This document shows positions 51,706-62,790 of a stretch of DNA of 64,000 bases, piece by piece. Source of the DNA: Adiantum capillus-veneris (Eukaryota; Streptophyta; Polypodiopsida; Polypodiales; Pteridaceae); the NCBI GenBank assembly GCA_014529385.2, contig CM043947.1:97250036-97314035 (forward strand), read 5' to 3'. Position 1 is the stretch's first letter. Each line of letters starts with the position of its first letter. The translations under genes and the position numbers were made by a program. Under the pieces are notes generated by a model. The model saw nothing but the letters and a program-made list of their open reading frames with translations. It searched no databases and was not told where the DNA came from.

Positions 51706-52142
51706 GTAATGTACCCAACATTTTTCAATAAAAGTATTTTATGCACTTTGCAAATATTTAAGGTTCCCATTTTGTTAAGTCATCATGCGTTCAAACGAAA
51801 CGATCGGATTGAAAATCAAACTTTAGAACTATTACTTATGGTCTTTATTCACTTGAAAACTATAGGTTGATGGGATACTTAAGCCTCAAGACTGTATTTA
51901 GAGATAAGAGTTGACTCTTGGGAAAGAAGAAGCAATTTTAGGAAAGAGAGAGCAATTTTAGGAAAGAAAGAAGAGGGAGTTAAGTTTAGAGTTCTTGTTT
52001 TGGAGCCCAAGCTTCTTCTACAATTGGAGAACCGAAATCGTGCATCGGAATCCGTGTCCGCAAATAAAAATAAAAAATAAAAATTTGGGAGCCGCGAACG
52101 TACGCGAACTTATCCCTCTATTCTTAGCTGGCCTTGAGAGCC

Positions 52143-52150
52143 TATATAAA
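52143..52150 (+). promoter_or_regulatory. TATA-like box
   Basis: TATATAAA, followed about 25-60 bases later by a CA/CT-rich leader and the ATG at 52361. It fits a promoter in a retroelement LTR or a gene, but no transcript evidence exists. Confidence 0.4.
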
Positions 52151-52360
52151 GACCCCTCTCCCCTCACTTTGAAGACACAGACACACACTCTCAGAAGCGG
52201 AAGCTCTCTTGTGTTGACGTCGGAGTTACCTTCTCTCCCTCAACCTCTCTCCCTCGAACTCTTACCTTCAAACCATCTCAATCTCCAAGTCTTTCTCTAC
52301 CATCGTCGCGTCGCCCTTCGGATTCTTGAGTTCTCTTTCCCTCTTCTCTACATTGATACA

Positions 52361-52669
52361 ATGGCCCTGAAGCGAGTGACTCGAAGCTCGAAGGACGCTC
52401 ATGTCGCTCCACCTCCAAGGAAGGTACAGAGGAAGGCATCAAGTACTCCAAACGTTGCTCAAGCGGAGGTATTGGTTGCGAAAGAAGTCGAAGTCGTCCA
52501 ACCTCAAACACGGGAGGTAATCAAACATGTCTCTAATCCGGTAAGACAAATTTATAATTCTGCATTTCTATTCATGTTGACTTGGGAAGCTATGCATAGG
52601 ATTCCCTTAAACCGTCAGAGAAACGTGATTCTATCTCACAAGAAACAAGCATATGTTTTCATAGATTAG
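52361..52669 (+). CDS. Unknown basic protein start, 102 aa, possible retroelement or host exon
   Basis: An ORF beginning MALKRVTRSSKD, then a basic/Pro-rich region (APPPRKVQRKASS) and a Val/Glu-rich stretch. The frame is open further upstream to 51995, but the ATG after the TATA box and leader is the natural start. The C-terminal part may run past a splice donor (CTAATCCGGTAAGACAA near 52535-52551 contains GGTAAGA), so the true protein may continue in later exons. No domain is recognised. Confidence 0.35.
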   Translation: MALKRVTRSSKDAHVAPPPRKVQRKASSTPNVAQAEVLVAKEVEVVQPQTREVIKHVSNPVRQIYNSAFLFMLTWEAMHRIPLNRQRNVILSHKKQAYVFID

Positions 52670-52830
52670 TGAAAGAATTGTTTGATAAATTGTCACTGTT
52701 TGTTGAATTGTTATTGCTTAATAAATTGTTATTGTTTGATAAGTGGTTATTGATTGATATGAAGAATTGGTTTATCATGTTTGAGGATTCATTTAAAGAG
52801 AAGAATTGTTGAAAGAATATCTTTTGTTTC

Positions 52831-53050
52831 TCGCGGGTAGCGAGATGATTCCGTTGTTAGCGGAGATTAAGCTGAGGTTATCGGCTCTCTTTTGTTCCTT
52901 GCGGTTAGCAAGATACCTCAGGGGTTAGGGGATGCCTGGCGGTTAGCAAGATGCCTCAAGGTTAGCGGGATGCCTCGCGGGTAGCGGGATGCCTTGCGGT
53001 TAGCAAGATGCCTCGTGGGTAGCGGGATGCCTCGTAGTTAGCGAGATGGG
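52831..53050. repeat. Minisatellite with GGTAGCGGGATGCCTCG-like units
   Basis: About ten imperfect units of 18-24 bp, built from (G/A)GGTTAGC(A/G)(A/G)GATGCCTCG. They lie downstream of the TATA-preceded ORF. Confidence 0.85.
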
Positions 53051-53794
53051 AAGGTTGCACAATTTGTGGCTAGCGAATAAATCCTTTGCAAATGCTCTGT
53101 TGGTTAGATAGAAGAAGTCCGCGGGTAGCGGCAAACTCATGAGCAATTGGAAAAGTTGTTTTTGTTGAAATATAGGGTTGCCTTCATTAGGCCTTGTTTG
53201 AATTGTTTTGATATTGTTTGAAGGGCTGTATAAAAAAACCTGTGTTTGGAATTAATTAAGGAACATTGTTTGTATATATTAAACAATGTGGTAAGAAGTG
53301 TGAGTGTGAGGTGGAAAGTGGGGCTGGCTTAGGTTGCTAGTCAAGGATGGGTGGTCTCGATTAGTCGAGAAACTCTCCACTCCCTCTTATTAAGAGAAGT
53401 GAAATTAGAGACTCATCATGCCAAGAGTCGAGATGTTCTAAATCTATGTGCCCACAAGATTACTAGTTAGTTTAAACTAAATCTCATATCATATTTATGG
53501 TTTATGGATGGTGGCCGTGCCTATTAAACGTGGGGAAAAATGTGTTGTTTATGGATTGTAAATATGTCAATGGGGTTTCATCTTTATGTTAGGAAACAAC
53601 TTTCATTGGAATCTAGATTTATCGACCTGGCTTGTGGCGTATGACCCTTATAACCACGTAAACGATGGATAGAGGACTTTCTCTCTTCTGTTGCTCGTAT
53701 CTCTACTTTGTGGAAACAGAGTAGGGTGTCACCAACGAAAAAGGAAGGCCATCTATCAAGTCGTCCCAATCTTCTCGAGGTTGGGGACCTCACA
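53051..53794. other. No recognisable gene
   Basis: Short frames only, leading up to the palindrome. Confidence 0.4.
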
Positions 53795-54477
53795 GTTGGT
53801 TTTGTTCCCTTCATTTTTTTACAATTGATGGGACTCCCTTTTCGAAATCACAAATGCTCATACATTGCATGGCCAATTTGAAACGGTCGATGGCCGAGAG
53901 TTTCACTCACAAGAGTCAAAGGCCAAGTAGCCATGAGATGGTTGGGCCAATCAGCACTAGAATCTAGCTTGTAAAGAAGTGGCTAGGCTGAGTTAAAGTC
54001 TTTTAGGCCCCTCGACAAGACTTTATAAGTTGGTGGGTACTAGAAATTAAACCAAATGGGGCAAACTGGACACATGTCAGTAGGAGAGCAACCTGTAGGC
54101 CGACTCAACTTCCAGAAGCTCTCATATTTGGGTGTGCCCTCTTGAGATGAGAGCTTTTGGAAGTTGAGTTGGCCTGGAGGTTGCTCTCCTACTGCCATGT
54201 GTCCATTTTGCCCCATTTGGTTTAATTTCCTAGTACCCACCAACTTATAAAGACCCGTCAAGGGGGCTAAAAGACTTTAACTCAGCCTAGCCACTTCTTT
54301 ACAAATGAGATTCTAGTGCCGATCGGCCAACCATCTTGTGGCTGCCTAGTCTTTGACTCCTGCAAGTGAAACTCTTGGCCATCAACCATTTCACATTGGC
54401 TATGCAATGTCCAAGCATTTGTGATTTCAAAAAGGGAGTTCCATCAATTGAAAAAAAATTAAGAGAACAAAACCAAC
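53795..54477. mobile_element. Foldback-type palindromic element
   Basis: The two halves are inverted copies of each other around a centre near 54136; the loop is about 25 bp (TATTTGGGTGTGCCC...). Arms of roughly 320 bp share GGTTTTGTTC, CAATTGATGG, AACGGTCGATGGCC (diverged in the right arm), GGTGGGTACTAG and AACTTCCA. It encodes no protein. A single-arm relative is at 30497-30800. No convincing target duplication was found. Confidence 0.8.
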
Positions 54478-55090
54478 AAATATAGTTCATGTTTGTCACA
54501 ATCTCATCACAAATAATCAAAATTGCATCCAAGTCCATGCATACCTGTCCATCTACACCTCTCAATGCTCAAAGAGTGCTACCTGGAGCTCTCTCCCAAT
54601 AGAGGTGAAACAAAAATTTATTGATCCAATCTACCCTAGCAATTCATGTAAAAGCCGATGGATGAGTGAGGCGTTGATGACTACTTCCTCCTTAGTTCGT
54701 CAATTATTCCAATATTTACAATACGTTGGCCGATGCAAAGCTACAGAGTGCTTCGTCCATGAAAAGGCTTGACGAAGGATTCTTTTTTTAGAGACCAAAA
54801 TTGATTAGGAGCGTGCATTACCTAGGAGAGAAATTTCATTTCTCCCCCTCCCCTTGCATGAACAAACTCAAACCTCACCTGATGTACATGTGAGATCTCC
54901 TCTCTCACACGTGTCTCTCTTTCCATGAAGAAGGCATTCTCTAGAAACCTCTCTATCCACTTTGCTTTGAACAACAGAGAAATATTTTCTAAATAAAAGG
55001 TTAAAGACAAAAAAACAAGTAGAACTTGAAATTGGCTAACCTTGTTGCCCGTTTTGAGATTAGTTGTCGTCACTTGAATCCAGCTCATAG
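54478..55090 (-). pseudogene. Gene fragment, copy 2 (with an apparent intron)
   Basis: Minus strand: a coding stretch ending TTNLKTGNK, then GTTAGCC... to ...TTGTTCAAAG, an intron-like interval of about 80 bp (roughly 55045-54965), then FLENAFFMERETRVREEISH and FEFVHA. A later piece (54565-54478) reads CMDLDAILIICDEIVT. It matches 51329-51705 in rearranged form. The protein family is unrecognised. Confidence 0.5.
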
Positions 55091-56105
55091 CCCTGTCTGC
55101 TGATTAATTTAGAGCTGTTGGATGTACCCTGCCTACCCTTGTGGTTTGGTTGATATGGACCTCTAAGAAAAAATCAGGTAGACATGTTTCCAAGTTTCCC
55201 CAAGATCACATGCTAATAGCATATTCCAAACTTTGGAAGCTTCTACGCAATATGTTGTCATGCAGCTTTGCTTCCATGTTAAGAAACAAACTAAAGGGAT
55301 GTAAGTTAAGATTCTTTGAAGCCTATGTGTATATCGATTAGTGATCAGGGCTTTGATAACAAGCTAGCTCAATACTAAATGTATGCCAGATGCGACTCTA
55401 AGATACGAAAAACTATGTTGTGGATTCTAAACGTGGAGATATTTGAAGCTATCAAAATTGGAAGTTTATGAACTAGTAATTGCAATACTTGAAGTGCTTT
55501 ATGAGCCTGTCTTTATAGCTCATCAATTGGAGCTAAAATGAGGAAGTTATGTCAGTTTGAAGTCTGACTCGATTGCAGATTCGTATCGGATTGGGCAGCT
55601 ATTGATGAAGGTCAAAGTTGATATGAATGCATGGGCCTCGGGGGGTTCACCTCTGAGACATGTAACTTACCATGTGAGTTCAAATGAATGGGTTTTTTAT
55701 TTGTCAAAATTTTAAAATTTTAACACGATTATATTACAGAATGGGTGTTTTAATTGATTTTAGAGAAAAACCCGTAAGTTTTTGAACAAAAAGGGATCAT
55801 TTTACTACCTTAAGCATGTAAGTAAAGGAGCTTTTTTAATACCCTTTGAATGTAAGTTATATGAATAGTTTCGTGAAGCTGCACCCCCTGAGGCATGGGC
55901 CTAAAGTAATCATTTTGTGGAGCGCGTCGTTCTTTTCAATTTGGCAATCGAAGTTTCAATTGTCAAGATATTGCTAGTTTAATTTCCACCGAGGGCAAGT
56001 TCCGTACCACTTTGGTCACCTCACTCAGTGTTCCACTTGGGATTTTTAAAAAGGCTTCAACCAGAGAATTCCAAAAAAGGATGCCACGCTTGGCAGTGCT
56101 TTAGT
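55091..56105. other. No intact gene
   Basis: Frames of up to 66 codons without a recognised domain. The right end may contain further decayed PPR sequence. Confidence 0.35.
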
Positions 56106-56356
56106 TGATTTGTATGTCGGATGGCTATGGTAAGGAAATTTTGGGCAGTTTTGGCCGAATGTGAAGAGAAGGCCATTTGTTAAATGCAATCACCTATACT
56201 TGCATCTTGAAGGCAAGTGGAACTATCCAAGGAATTGAGATGGGCAACAAAATTCACGATGATATTGTCAGTCAAGGGCTGCTGCAAATGAATTTCTTGC
56301 GAGGCAATGCCTTGGCTGCTGTGCATGCCAAATGTGGTTCCCTTATGAATTGAAGG
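56106..56356 (+). pseudogene. PPR protein fragment
   Basis: The plus strand reads LGSFGRM, then NAITYTCILKASGTIQGIEM, then GNKIHDDIVSQGLL and GNALAAVHAKCGSLMN before a TGA. These are consecutive parts of pentatricopeptide repeats of the PLS class (compare the consensus TYTCILKAC, IHDEIV, LVDMYAKCG). PPR proteins bind organelle RNA and guide editing or processing. Only about one and a half repeats remain, with frame breaks before NAITY. This style of repeat is frequent in seed-free plants. Confidence 0.75.
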
Positions 56357-56673
56357 GCCAAACGATCGCCCAAAGGCTCAATGGCCGCCCATGTGATCCA
56401 AGTGTTAAGGGTGTTTTTGTTCCATAATGTGAATGGGGGAGGAAGAAGCATGGCAAGCAGAGAACGAAGGCAAAGGGAGGGAGAGATGGGCTTGCACATG
56501 GCTGGTCGGATGAGCTTCGCAAAGAAACAAAAATTAATTGCCATCCCCTAGCGCTCTTGTCGGTGCCAACTTTGCCAGTTTTTTAGTACCTCCTCCATGC
56601 CACCTGTCACATCATCACCCTACTTCCCATGCCTAGCAATGATGGGGCCATTGTTGCTTAGGGAGGGGGGGTG

Positions 56674-56682
56674 CTATAAATA
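56674..56682 (+). promoter_or_regulatory. TATA-like box (CTATAAATA)
   Basis: It precedes a leader that runs to the gag-like frame at 57414 and may lie in an old LTR. The LTR itself could not be delimited. Confidence 0.35.
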
Positions 56683-57413
56683 AAGAAAGAGGTTTTTTAT
56701 AAAAGAACATTGCATGAAGCCAAGGAAGGAGAGAGAACATGGGGGAGGGAAGATCTCTCGACCTCTCTCGACTAGGAGGCGAGGAAGTAAGCCCATGGAG
56801 GAGCTGGTGGCTTTGCAAAGCAGAGAACGTGGAGGTCAAGGGGCGGGAGCACAAGGGTGGAACGAGCATGAGGATGCATGGGAAATCTCCCTCACACTCT
56901 CTCTATCTTTCTCGACTACCCTCTCTCTTCCTCTCGACTAAGCAAGGAAAAAAGCAAGTCTGAGGATGGCAAGGCATGAAGAGAAGGGATGCAAATCATA
57001 GAGATGAGAGAAATTTTGAAGACTTCTTCTCAACAATTGAAGTAGGAAGAACGACATGGAGGGAAGCTTCATCATCATCATCATCAATTTAAGTTTTGTT
57101 AATCAGGTTAATAAGTCATAGAGCCATTAACGACCAACTTAATCTTGTAAAGGGAGCTTAAACTCCTACTTTTTAGTTAATCCGAGTGACGATGTTGTTA
57201 ATGATCCACCTTGGTTATGGATTAAGATGTACTCAACTTATTGATGATTACAGTGATTGCCGGATCTATTAGTATTTCTCTTGTTCTCTCTCTCACACAC
57301 CTCTCATAGCCAGAGGTCTCGTGCCTTCCTGGCTCACGTTTCCAACACAGATCCCTCGACATTTTTGGTGAACCGATGCAAAACAAGCCGGGGTGGGAGG
57401 CAAAGATGGAGAA

Positions 57414-57703
57414 TCTAGAACAGATGATGAAATTGATTGAAGAGTTTACTGAAAAGGGTTTTAATGGAACGCCAACTATTCCAATTTTTTTGTAGATGCT
57501 TCAACTGTTCCAAGGATCTTTGAAAGCTATGAAGACAAAGAAGAAATGGATGAAGCTTTGGATGCAGTATACGACAAGAGGCGACTCCTTGATGGTCATG
57601 ATCCTGAGGGCTACCTAGAGTGCTATGACTTGGAAACCAAGTCAAGAGGGATATCAGAAGAGTTAATGATTAGATCTTTTGAGCAATTAAGTGAGTTCAG
57701 ATT
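57414..57703 (+). pseudogene. Acidic retroelement ORF, first piece
   Basis: The ATG at 57414 opens MENLEQMMKLIEEFTEKG, then the frame shifts to FVDASTVPRIFESYEDKEE and RSFEQLSEFR. The trace is cut at the AGATT duplication by the solo LTR. The piece after it is at 59306-60170. It may be a gag-like protein; no zinc knuckle or known domain was seen. Confidence 0.45.
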
Positions 57704-59305
57704 TGTCATAAAAATCTAATATCTAACCAACCCAAATGATTTTCTCATATTAAAGTGATCATTTAATGTGGGAGAATAGGTGGGAAGAAGGGTTAGAATA
57801 TAGACATGTGCTTTCGGGTCTATCTCGACATGGGGCCAACGGTAAAGGGGCCCAAATGAGAGATGATCTTTCAAAGAGCAAGGTTAGATAATGGATCTTA
57901 AAGACCTTAGGGTTATCTTCATTAAAGACCTCCAAAGGTTATTGGTAAAATTCCTTTGACCTTAGGTAAGCTAGGACTGAGCTTGAGGTGGGAACTCGGC
58001 CCAAGCTTGAGGTGCTTGTTGTGCTTGATGACTAAGGTGCTTGAGGTGCTTGTCATGTTTGCTGACTAAGATGCTTGAGGTGCTTGTCATGCTTGCCGAC
58101 TAGGGAGCTTGAGGTGCTTGTGGGAACACTACCCAAGCTTGAGGTTCTTTGTCATGCTTGGTGACGAAGGTGCTTGAGGGTAATGTGATCCACAAAGTCA
58201 ACAAAGATCCCTACAAGTAGGGGGCGAGCCCTACAAGAAGGGGCTAGAGAGACAACACACACACCCTCACACAAGGCAAGCTTGGTACAAAGAAAGCAAA
58301 TAGGACACTTGTCAAGCTCCTCCTCATGTTGCCCTTGTGGTGTGCCTAAAGCCTAATGGTTGGCCTCCCAAGGGGTCCAATGATAAACTAGTTAATTTGA
58401 TTGATTGCTTTTGCATTTATCAAGTCCTCTCTCTCAAAGGGGAAAGTGGGACACTTGTCCCAAGGCTACCCTTGTTGCTTGATATGATTCTTGCCTGTGA
58501 TGGGCTAAGCCGGGAAGGGTCCAATGAGCTTCAAGCTTGAGCTACAAGGAGGGGTCGACCAAAGCAAGAAGGGGGGCTTCTTGGGGGGTATACTCTCCCC
58601 CACACACTTACACACACCGTCATTGTGTGAAGTGCAAAGTGCAAGAGCTCCATCTCCTTCTCCAAGCTAGTAGAGGAGTGGTGAGCCTACACCAACACTC
58701 TTGGCTATGGAATGCAAACCCAACCAAGAGCCATGCTTCAATGCTTAAGCTTGCTATCTTCTCCATCTTCATTTACTATGCTATTATGTATGCTAAGAGA
58801 AGAGTGATGATAAGTGAGAACTATTTCTTTCTCCTATGGAATGTTTCTTCTTCCTCTTCCGTACCCTCATTCCCCGCCGCTAGCTCTCTCCCCCTTCAAA
58901 GGTGTTTGAGGCCTTGGGACTGAGGCTTGGGATAGTTAAAGTTTTTTGCAAAGTTTATGTTATGCTCATGATGCATGAAGCTTTCCATCTTCATTACATC
59001 ACCTAGGTCACAAGGTACACAAAGATTGTATTGTACCAAGTCTCTCTTGATGGGAGAATCTATAATACAAATGCCTATTGGAGGGGGGATTGGCTCCACA
59101 TAAATCCGGTCCTTATCTATTGTCATGTTCTCTAAACTCTCTCTCTTGCAAAAGTATCGTTCATGCCAAGTTAACTAAGTACCATGTTTATGTTGCTACC
59201 ATCAATTAAGTTCACCCTCTATGCTCACAAAGTAATCTCACAAAAATGCTCTCTCTAATTTTCCTAATTCCGCTACTCTCAAAGTTCATAGGCCATTTCC
59301 ATTAA
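57704..59305 (+). mobile_element. Solo LTR of the gypsy family
   Basis: A 1602-bp LTR in the opposite orientation to the gypsy element at 35846-48534: it starts TGTCATAAAA and ends near CCATTAA. It is flanked by AGATT duplications (57699-57703 and 59306-59310). No internal region or second LTR exists, so it is the product of LTR-LTR recombination. It carries the same minisatellite (GAGGTGCTTGTCATGCTTG units at about 58000-58160). Confidence 0.85.
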
Positions 59306-60170
59306 AGATTTGAAGGAGCATATTCAAGAGCTTATCAAAGCCTACAATGACAGTTAGGAATATTTCAAAGAAGCTATTGTAGGAGTAAGTGATGAGCATT
59401 ATCAAGAGCAGATTCTAAGTCTACCAAATTACTCAGGTATTCAAGGATAAGTATGGTCAAAATTAGAAGTTGTGATTGATGAGTGTCTTCTACATGATGC
59501 TACTTTCTTATTGACTAATGATTAAGATATAGTTAAAGCTGTGTATGCAAAGTTGGGTTTTGCAGATACCTTTCATGAAGTAGAAATCTTTGAGGGTGAG
59601 GCTATACAGCCTCAAGATACACAGGGTGAACTTTGTAAAGAATCTATGCAAGCAATACAAGAGTCAAAGAAATCAAGGGTCCAAAGCGACAAAGTGGCTA
59701 AATCTTAGGATGAAATTGTGCAGGTGTATGGGTGCAATTATATTCAAGTAGATATGCAGGACGATTTGGTTACAGCTGATGCTTTTGTTATTACTGACTC
59801 AAAATTAGAGCAAGATTTTTGTGGTACAGATTCTACCCTAGAGTTGACTGATGATGCGGATGTTATAGGTCAAAGCAAGACTACTATTGAGAGCCGCAAT
59901 ACCATGGACTTGTGTATACCAAATTTACAAGGTTTGGATACACCAAATTTTGAGGGCTTGGATGTGCAAGAGTATGTGCTTGAAGATCTGCAAAGTGATG
60001 ATTTAGAGGAAATTCAGACTCCTTCTTTATCAAGATTTTGTGACAGAGGTCTCACACTATGGCAGAATAATCGTGAATTTGATGATGCTTATTTAGAGGG
60101 GGTGCATAGTGAAGTGCAATCTCTTGGTATTGCATATGATTGCCGAAATGGTTGGGCACACTTTACGTGA
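59306..60170 (+). pseudogene. Acidic retroelement ORF, second piece
   Basis: The trace continues KDLKEHIQELIKAYNDS with several stops and then an open 150-codon frame (59718-60170) that is acidic (DSKLEQDF, LEDLQSDDLEEIQ). The function is unknown. It is followed by copia sequence in the same direction, so it may be the upstream region of that element. Confidence 0.45.
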
Positions 60171-60199
60171 CAGTCAATTGGATGCACCTTTTTCTAGTG

Positions 60200-60948
60200 G
60201 TACTCGTTCAGGTTCTTGTCATGCCTCTTATGCATCATATTGTTATGCTTTGGCTGTGTCTAGCTTATGTGATGTAGAGGAACCTCTATCTTTTGGTAAA
60301 GCACATAATTAAAAAAATTGGATGGTTGCTATGCAATCAAAATATGATGCACTTATAGAAAATGACATATGGACTTTATGCTATTTGCCTCTTGGCAAAA
60401 AGTCCATTGGTACAAAGTGGGTTTACAAGTTGAAATGCAAGCTGGATGGTGAGGTTGATTGCCATAAGGCTCGACCTGTTGCAAAAGGCTATGCATAGCA
60501 GAAAGGCATAGACTATGAAAAAAATTTAGCTCTCACTTTTCGTATGACTACTGTTCATTTTCTAGGTGCATTGGCAGCTCATTTTGGTTGGGATGTACAT
60601 TAATCCGATATTGTTACTGCTTTCTTAAATGGTGACATTTTTTAGAAAGTCTATGTAACACAGCCTCGCGATTTTGTCAAGGAAGGACAAGTGGACAAAG
60701 TGTGTAGATGTAAGAAGGCTTTGTATGGGTTGAAGCAATCTCCTTCCGCTTGGTATGAGAAAGCTGACACTCATTTGGTCAAACAAGGATTTCGTAATAG
60801 TCCAACAGAGAGCACATTGTATGTCAAGTGTGAGGGCGATGTACTTCTCATTGTTATTCTTTATGTGGATGATTTGTTGTTCACGGGTCCCAATGAGAAA
60901 CATATTGCTGAATTTAAGGCTGATTTGAATGCTACTTTCAAGATTTAA
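60200..60948 (+). pseudogene. Ty1/copia reverse transcriptase
   Basis: The trace reads EEPLSFGKAHN then WMVAMQSKYDALIEN, IGTKWVYKLK, KARPVAKGYA, DIVTAFLNGDI, CRCKKALYGLKQSPSAWYEK and finally LYVDDLLFTG, the YVDD catalytic box. The order is the copia RT. In-frame stops occur at least at AHN*, YA*, H* and F*, so it is inactive. Confidence 0.9.
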
Positions 60949-61332
60949 GATTGGGGTTGTTGCATCGTTACTTGGGCATATAGTCGGTGTTGATACATCC
61001 ATACGCGATGGTAGTCCTGAGGATGCAGCTTTCGCAGATAGCACATGGGAGGCGAGTACATCCACTCTTGTGCAGATTTTGTCAGCGTTCTAGCGTCTCA
61101 TGTTTGACTTGTTACTATCGACCTAGGACCTGCAGTGGGAGCATTTGAAGTAGGGATTGTCAGCCGTACTGTGGCTGACACTAGCATGATGCTTCGTAGA
61201 GCTTTGCAGATCATACAGAGTTGTCTGCGCGATTTACATGCAGGCTCTAGCATGGGTACGCACACTAGCCTACCACCAGAGCCAATACGATTGTGTGTAG
61301 ATCGACAGAGTGAGCCAGTGGGAGTAGGTTGA
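60949..61332 (+). pseudogene. copia polyprotein end, after deletion
   Basis: RNase H is mostly missing. The last frame (61135-61332) ends VDRQSEPVGVG, the same end as the copia derivative at 26392, which marks the C-terminus of the polyprotein. Confidence 0.65.
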
Positions 61333-61407
61333 GAGTCTCTCTCACCTAGTTCCTTGTACATACTAGTAGTTTAGCTAGTAGGCCTCACTTATCCGCGCAT
61401 TGCCTTT

Positions 61408-61417
61408 AAGTGGGAGA
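61408..61417 (+). other. copia polypurine tract
   Basis: AAGTGGGAGA just before TTGTTAGG, the usual copia PPT/LTR junction. Confidence 0.75.
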
Positions 61418-61418
61418 T

Positions 61419-61660
61419 TGTTAGGCGCTACGTTTTTTGCCCACCCGGACGTCTAGTGTTCAGCCACCTGTCCACGTGTGTACATACCCTTATGTTTCAT
61501 TACATATGAGAATAAGGAGCTCCTTATCTTGAGTCTTGTGAGGCTGCTCCACCCACACTGGCTTGTGCTCTTCCCCCTTCCCCGCACGCATGCACACATC
61601 CACACACACATACACACACATGCACTCATCAGATCTGACACTCCAATTGCACTTTTGATC
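61419..61660 (+). repeat. copia 3' LTR (right edge uncertain)
   Basis: It begins TGTTAGGCGC after the PPT. The partner LTR was not found in the window and the CA end could not be fixed. It includes a CACACA-rich stretch at about 61590-61620. Confidence 0.55.
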
Positions 61661-61882
61661 ACACAAGGGGTTGGGAAATGATGTTAAGGTTGCTTGCAAA
61701 ATTTCATCTCATTTGAAGACATACTTTTACATTTGAAGAGATTTTTGCAAATATAAGAAGTAAAAGTTAAAAAGTAGTGATTTTGAGCAATTTTGGCATC
61801 CAAAATTTGTTGTAATCACATATTCTTGTTGTATGTATCAAGGAGTACCTTGGGTATAAATATAAGTGAGATTTGAGCAAAA

Positions 61883-62461
61883 AGACATCATACGTGTATG
61901 ATGTCTTAGGGGCCAGATTTGGGAAATAAGACATTTGAGATACCCTAGTGTCCTAGAGCATAAAAGAAGTCCCTAGCCAAAATCTCATTGCATTTGGAGC
62001 ACATGTGAGCTTGTAGAGGCCAAAAGTTAGAAATTGGGCAAGGTTCTGACCATAACTTGCACAAAAAGTGTCCAAATCAAAGTTTGAAAGTTGTTGAGAG
62101 TTGCTTGAGTGATAAGGAGTCATTGGAACAAAACTCACTTCATTCTGCCACAAAAGACATCATACATGTATGATGTCTCAAGTGCCAAATTTGAAGTCAA
62201 AACTTACATCTGAGCTCACAAAAGAGTTTTCTAGCATAAAATAAGCCTAGAGACCAAGTTTCATTCAATTTGGATCACTTTTGGCTTAGTAAACCTTCAT
62301 GGGAAGTTGTAGGCAACAAACAGAAAAAGGATCGATATACCTATCTAAAAGTGTCAGAATCACAAAATGAGACTTGGAGTGGATAGAGTACATAAAGGAG
62401 AGTCTACATTTACAATTTGGAGCAATTATGAGCCTGTAGACATCATATGTGTATGATGTCT
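61883..62461. repeat. Three spaced copies of a 24-bp palindromic motif
   Basis: The motif is AGACATCATACA joined to its reverse complement, at 61883-61906, 62155-62178 and 62438-62461. The middle copy is a perfect palindrome; the others differ by two central bases (CG or TG). The spacing is 272 and 283 bp. Sequence between copies is related (CAAGTTTCATT..TTTGGA phrases), so they are diverged tandem units of about 275 bp. Confidence 0.8.
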
Positions 62462-62790
62462 CCAAGCACAGATTGTCTATTTTCGCTATAACTTGAGCTT
62501 TTGATATTGGATTCAAAAACTTTTTTTTATCAAAACAAAGCTCTAGAGTAGTTCTACAACATTCAATGTCAACCCTAAATAAAGATCAAAGACCCTACGG
62601 TCATATATTGTTGTTCAACATTCGAAAAAACGTTGTTCAAGGCCTCAAAATTCATCCGGAAGTTAGGGTTGTCTAAAACCAACAATTTGAGAGAATTCTA
62701 AGACAATCACGGTTTTGGACATCGTTTCAACTTTTTCCTAACCAAATCACTTGAACACATTGGTCAAAGTCTACTTACCTCAAGCTAGAG

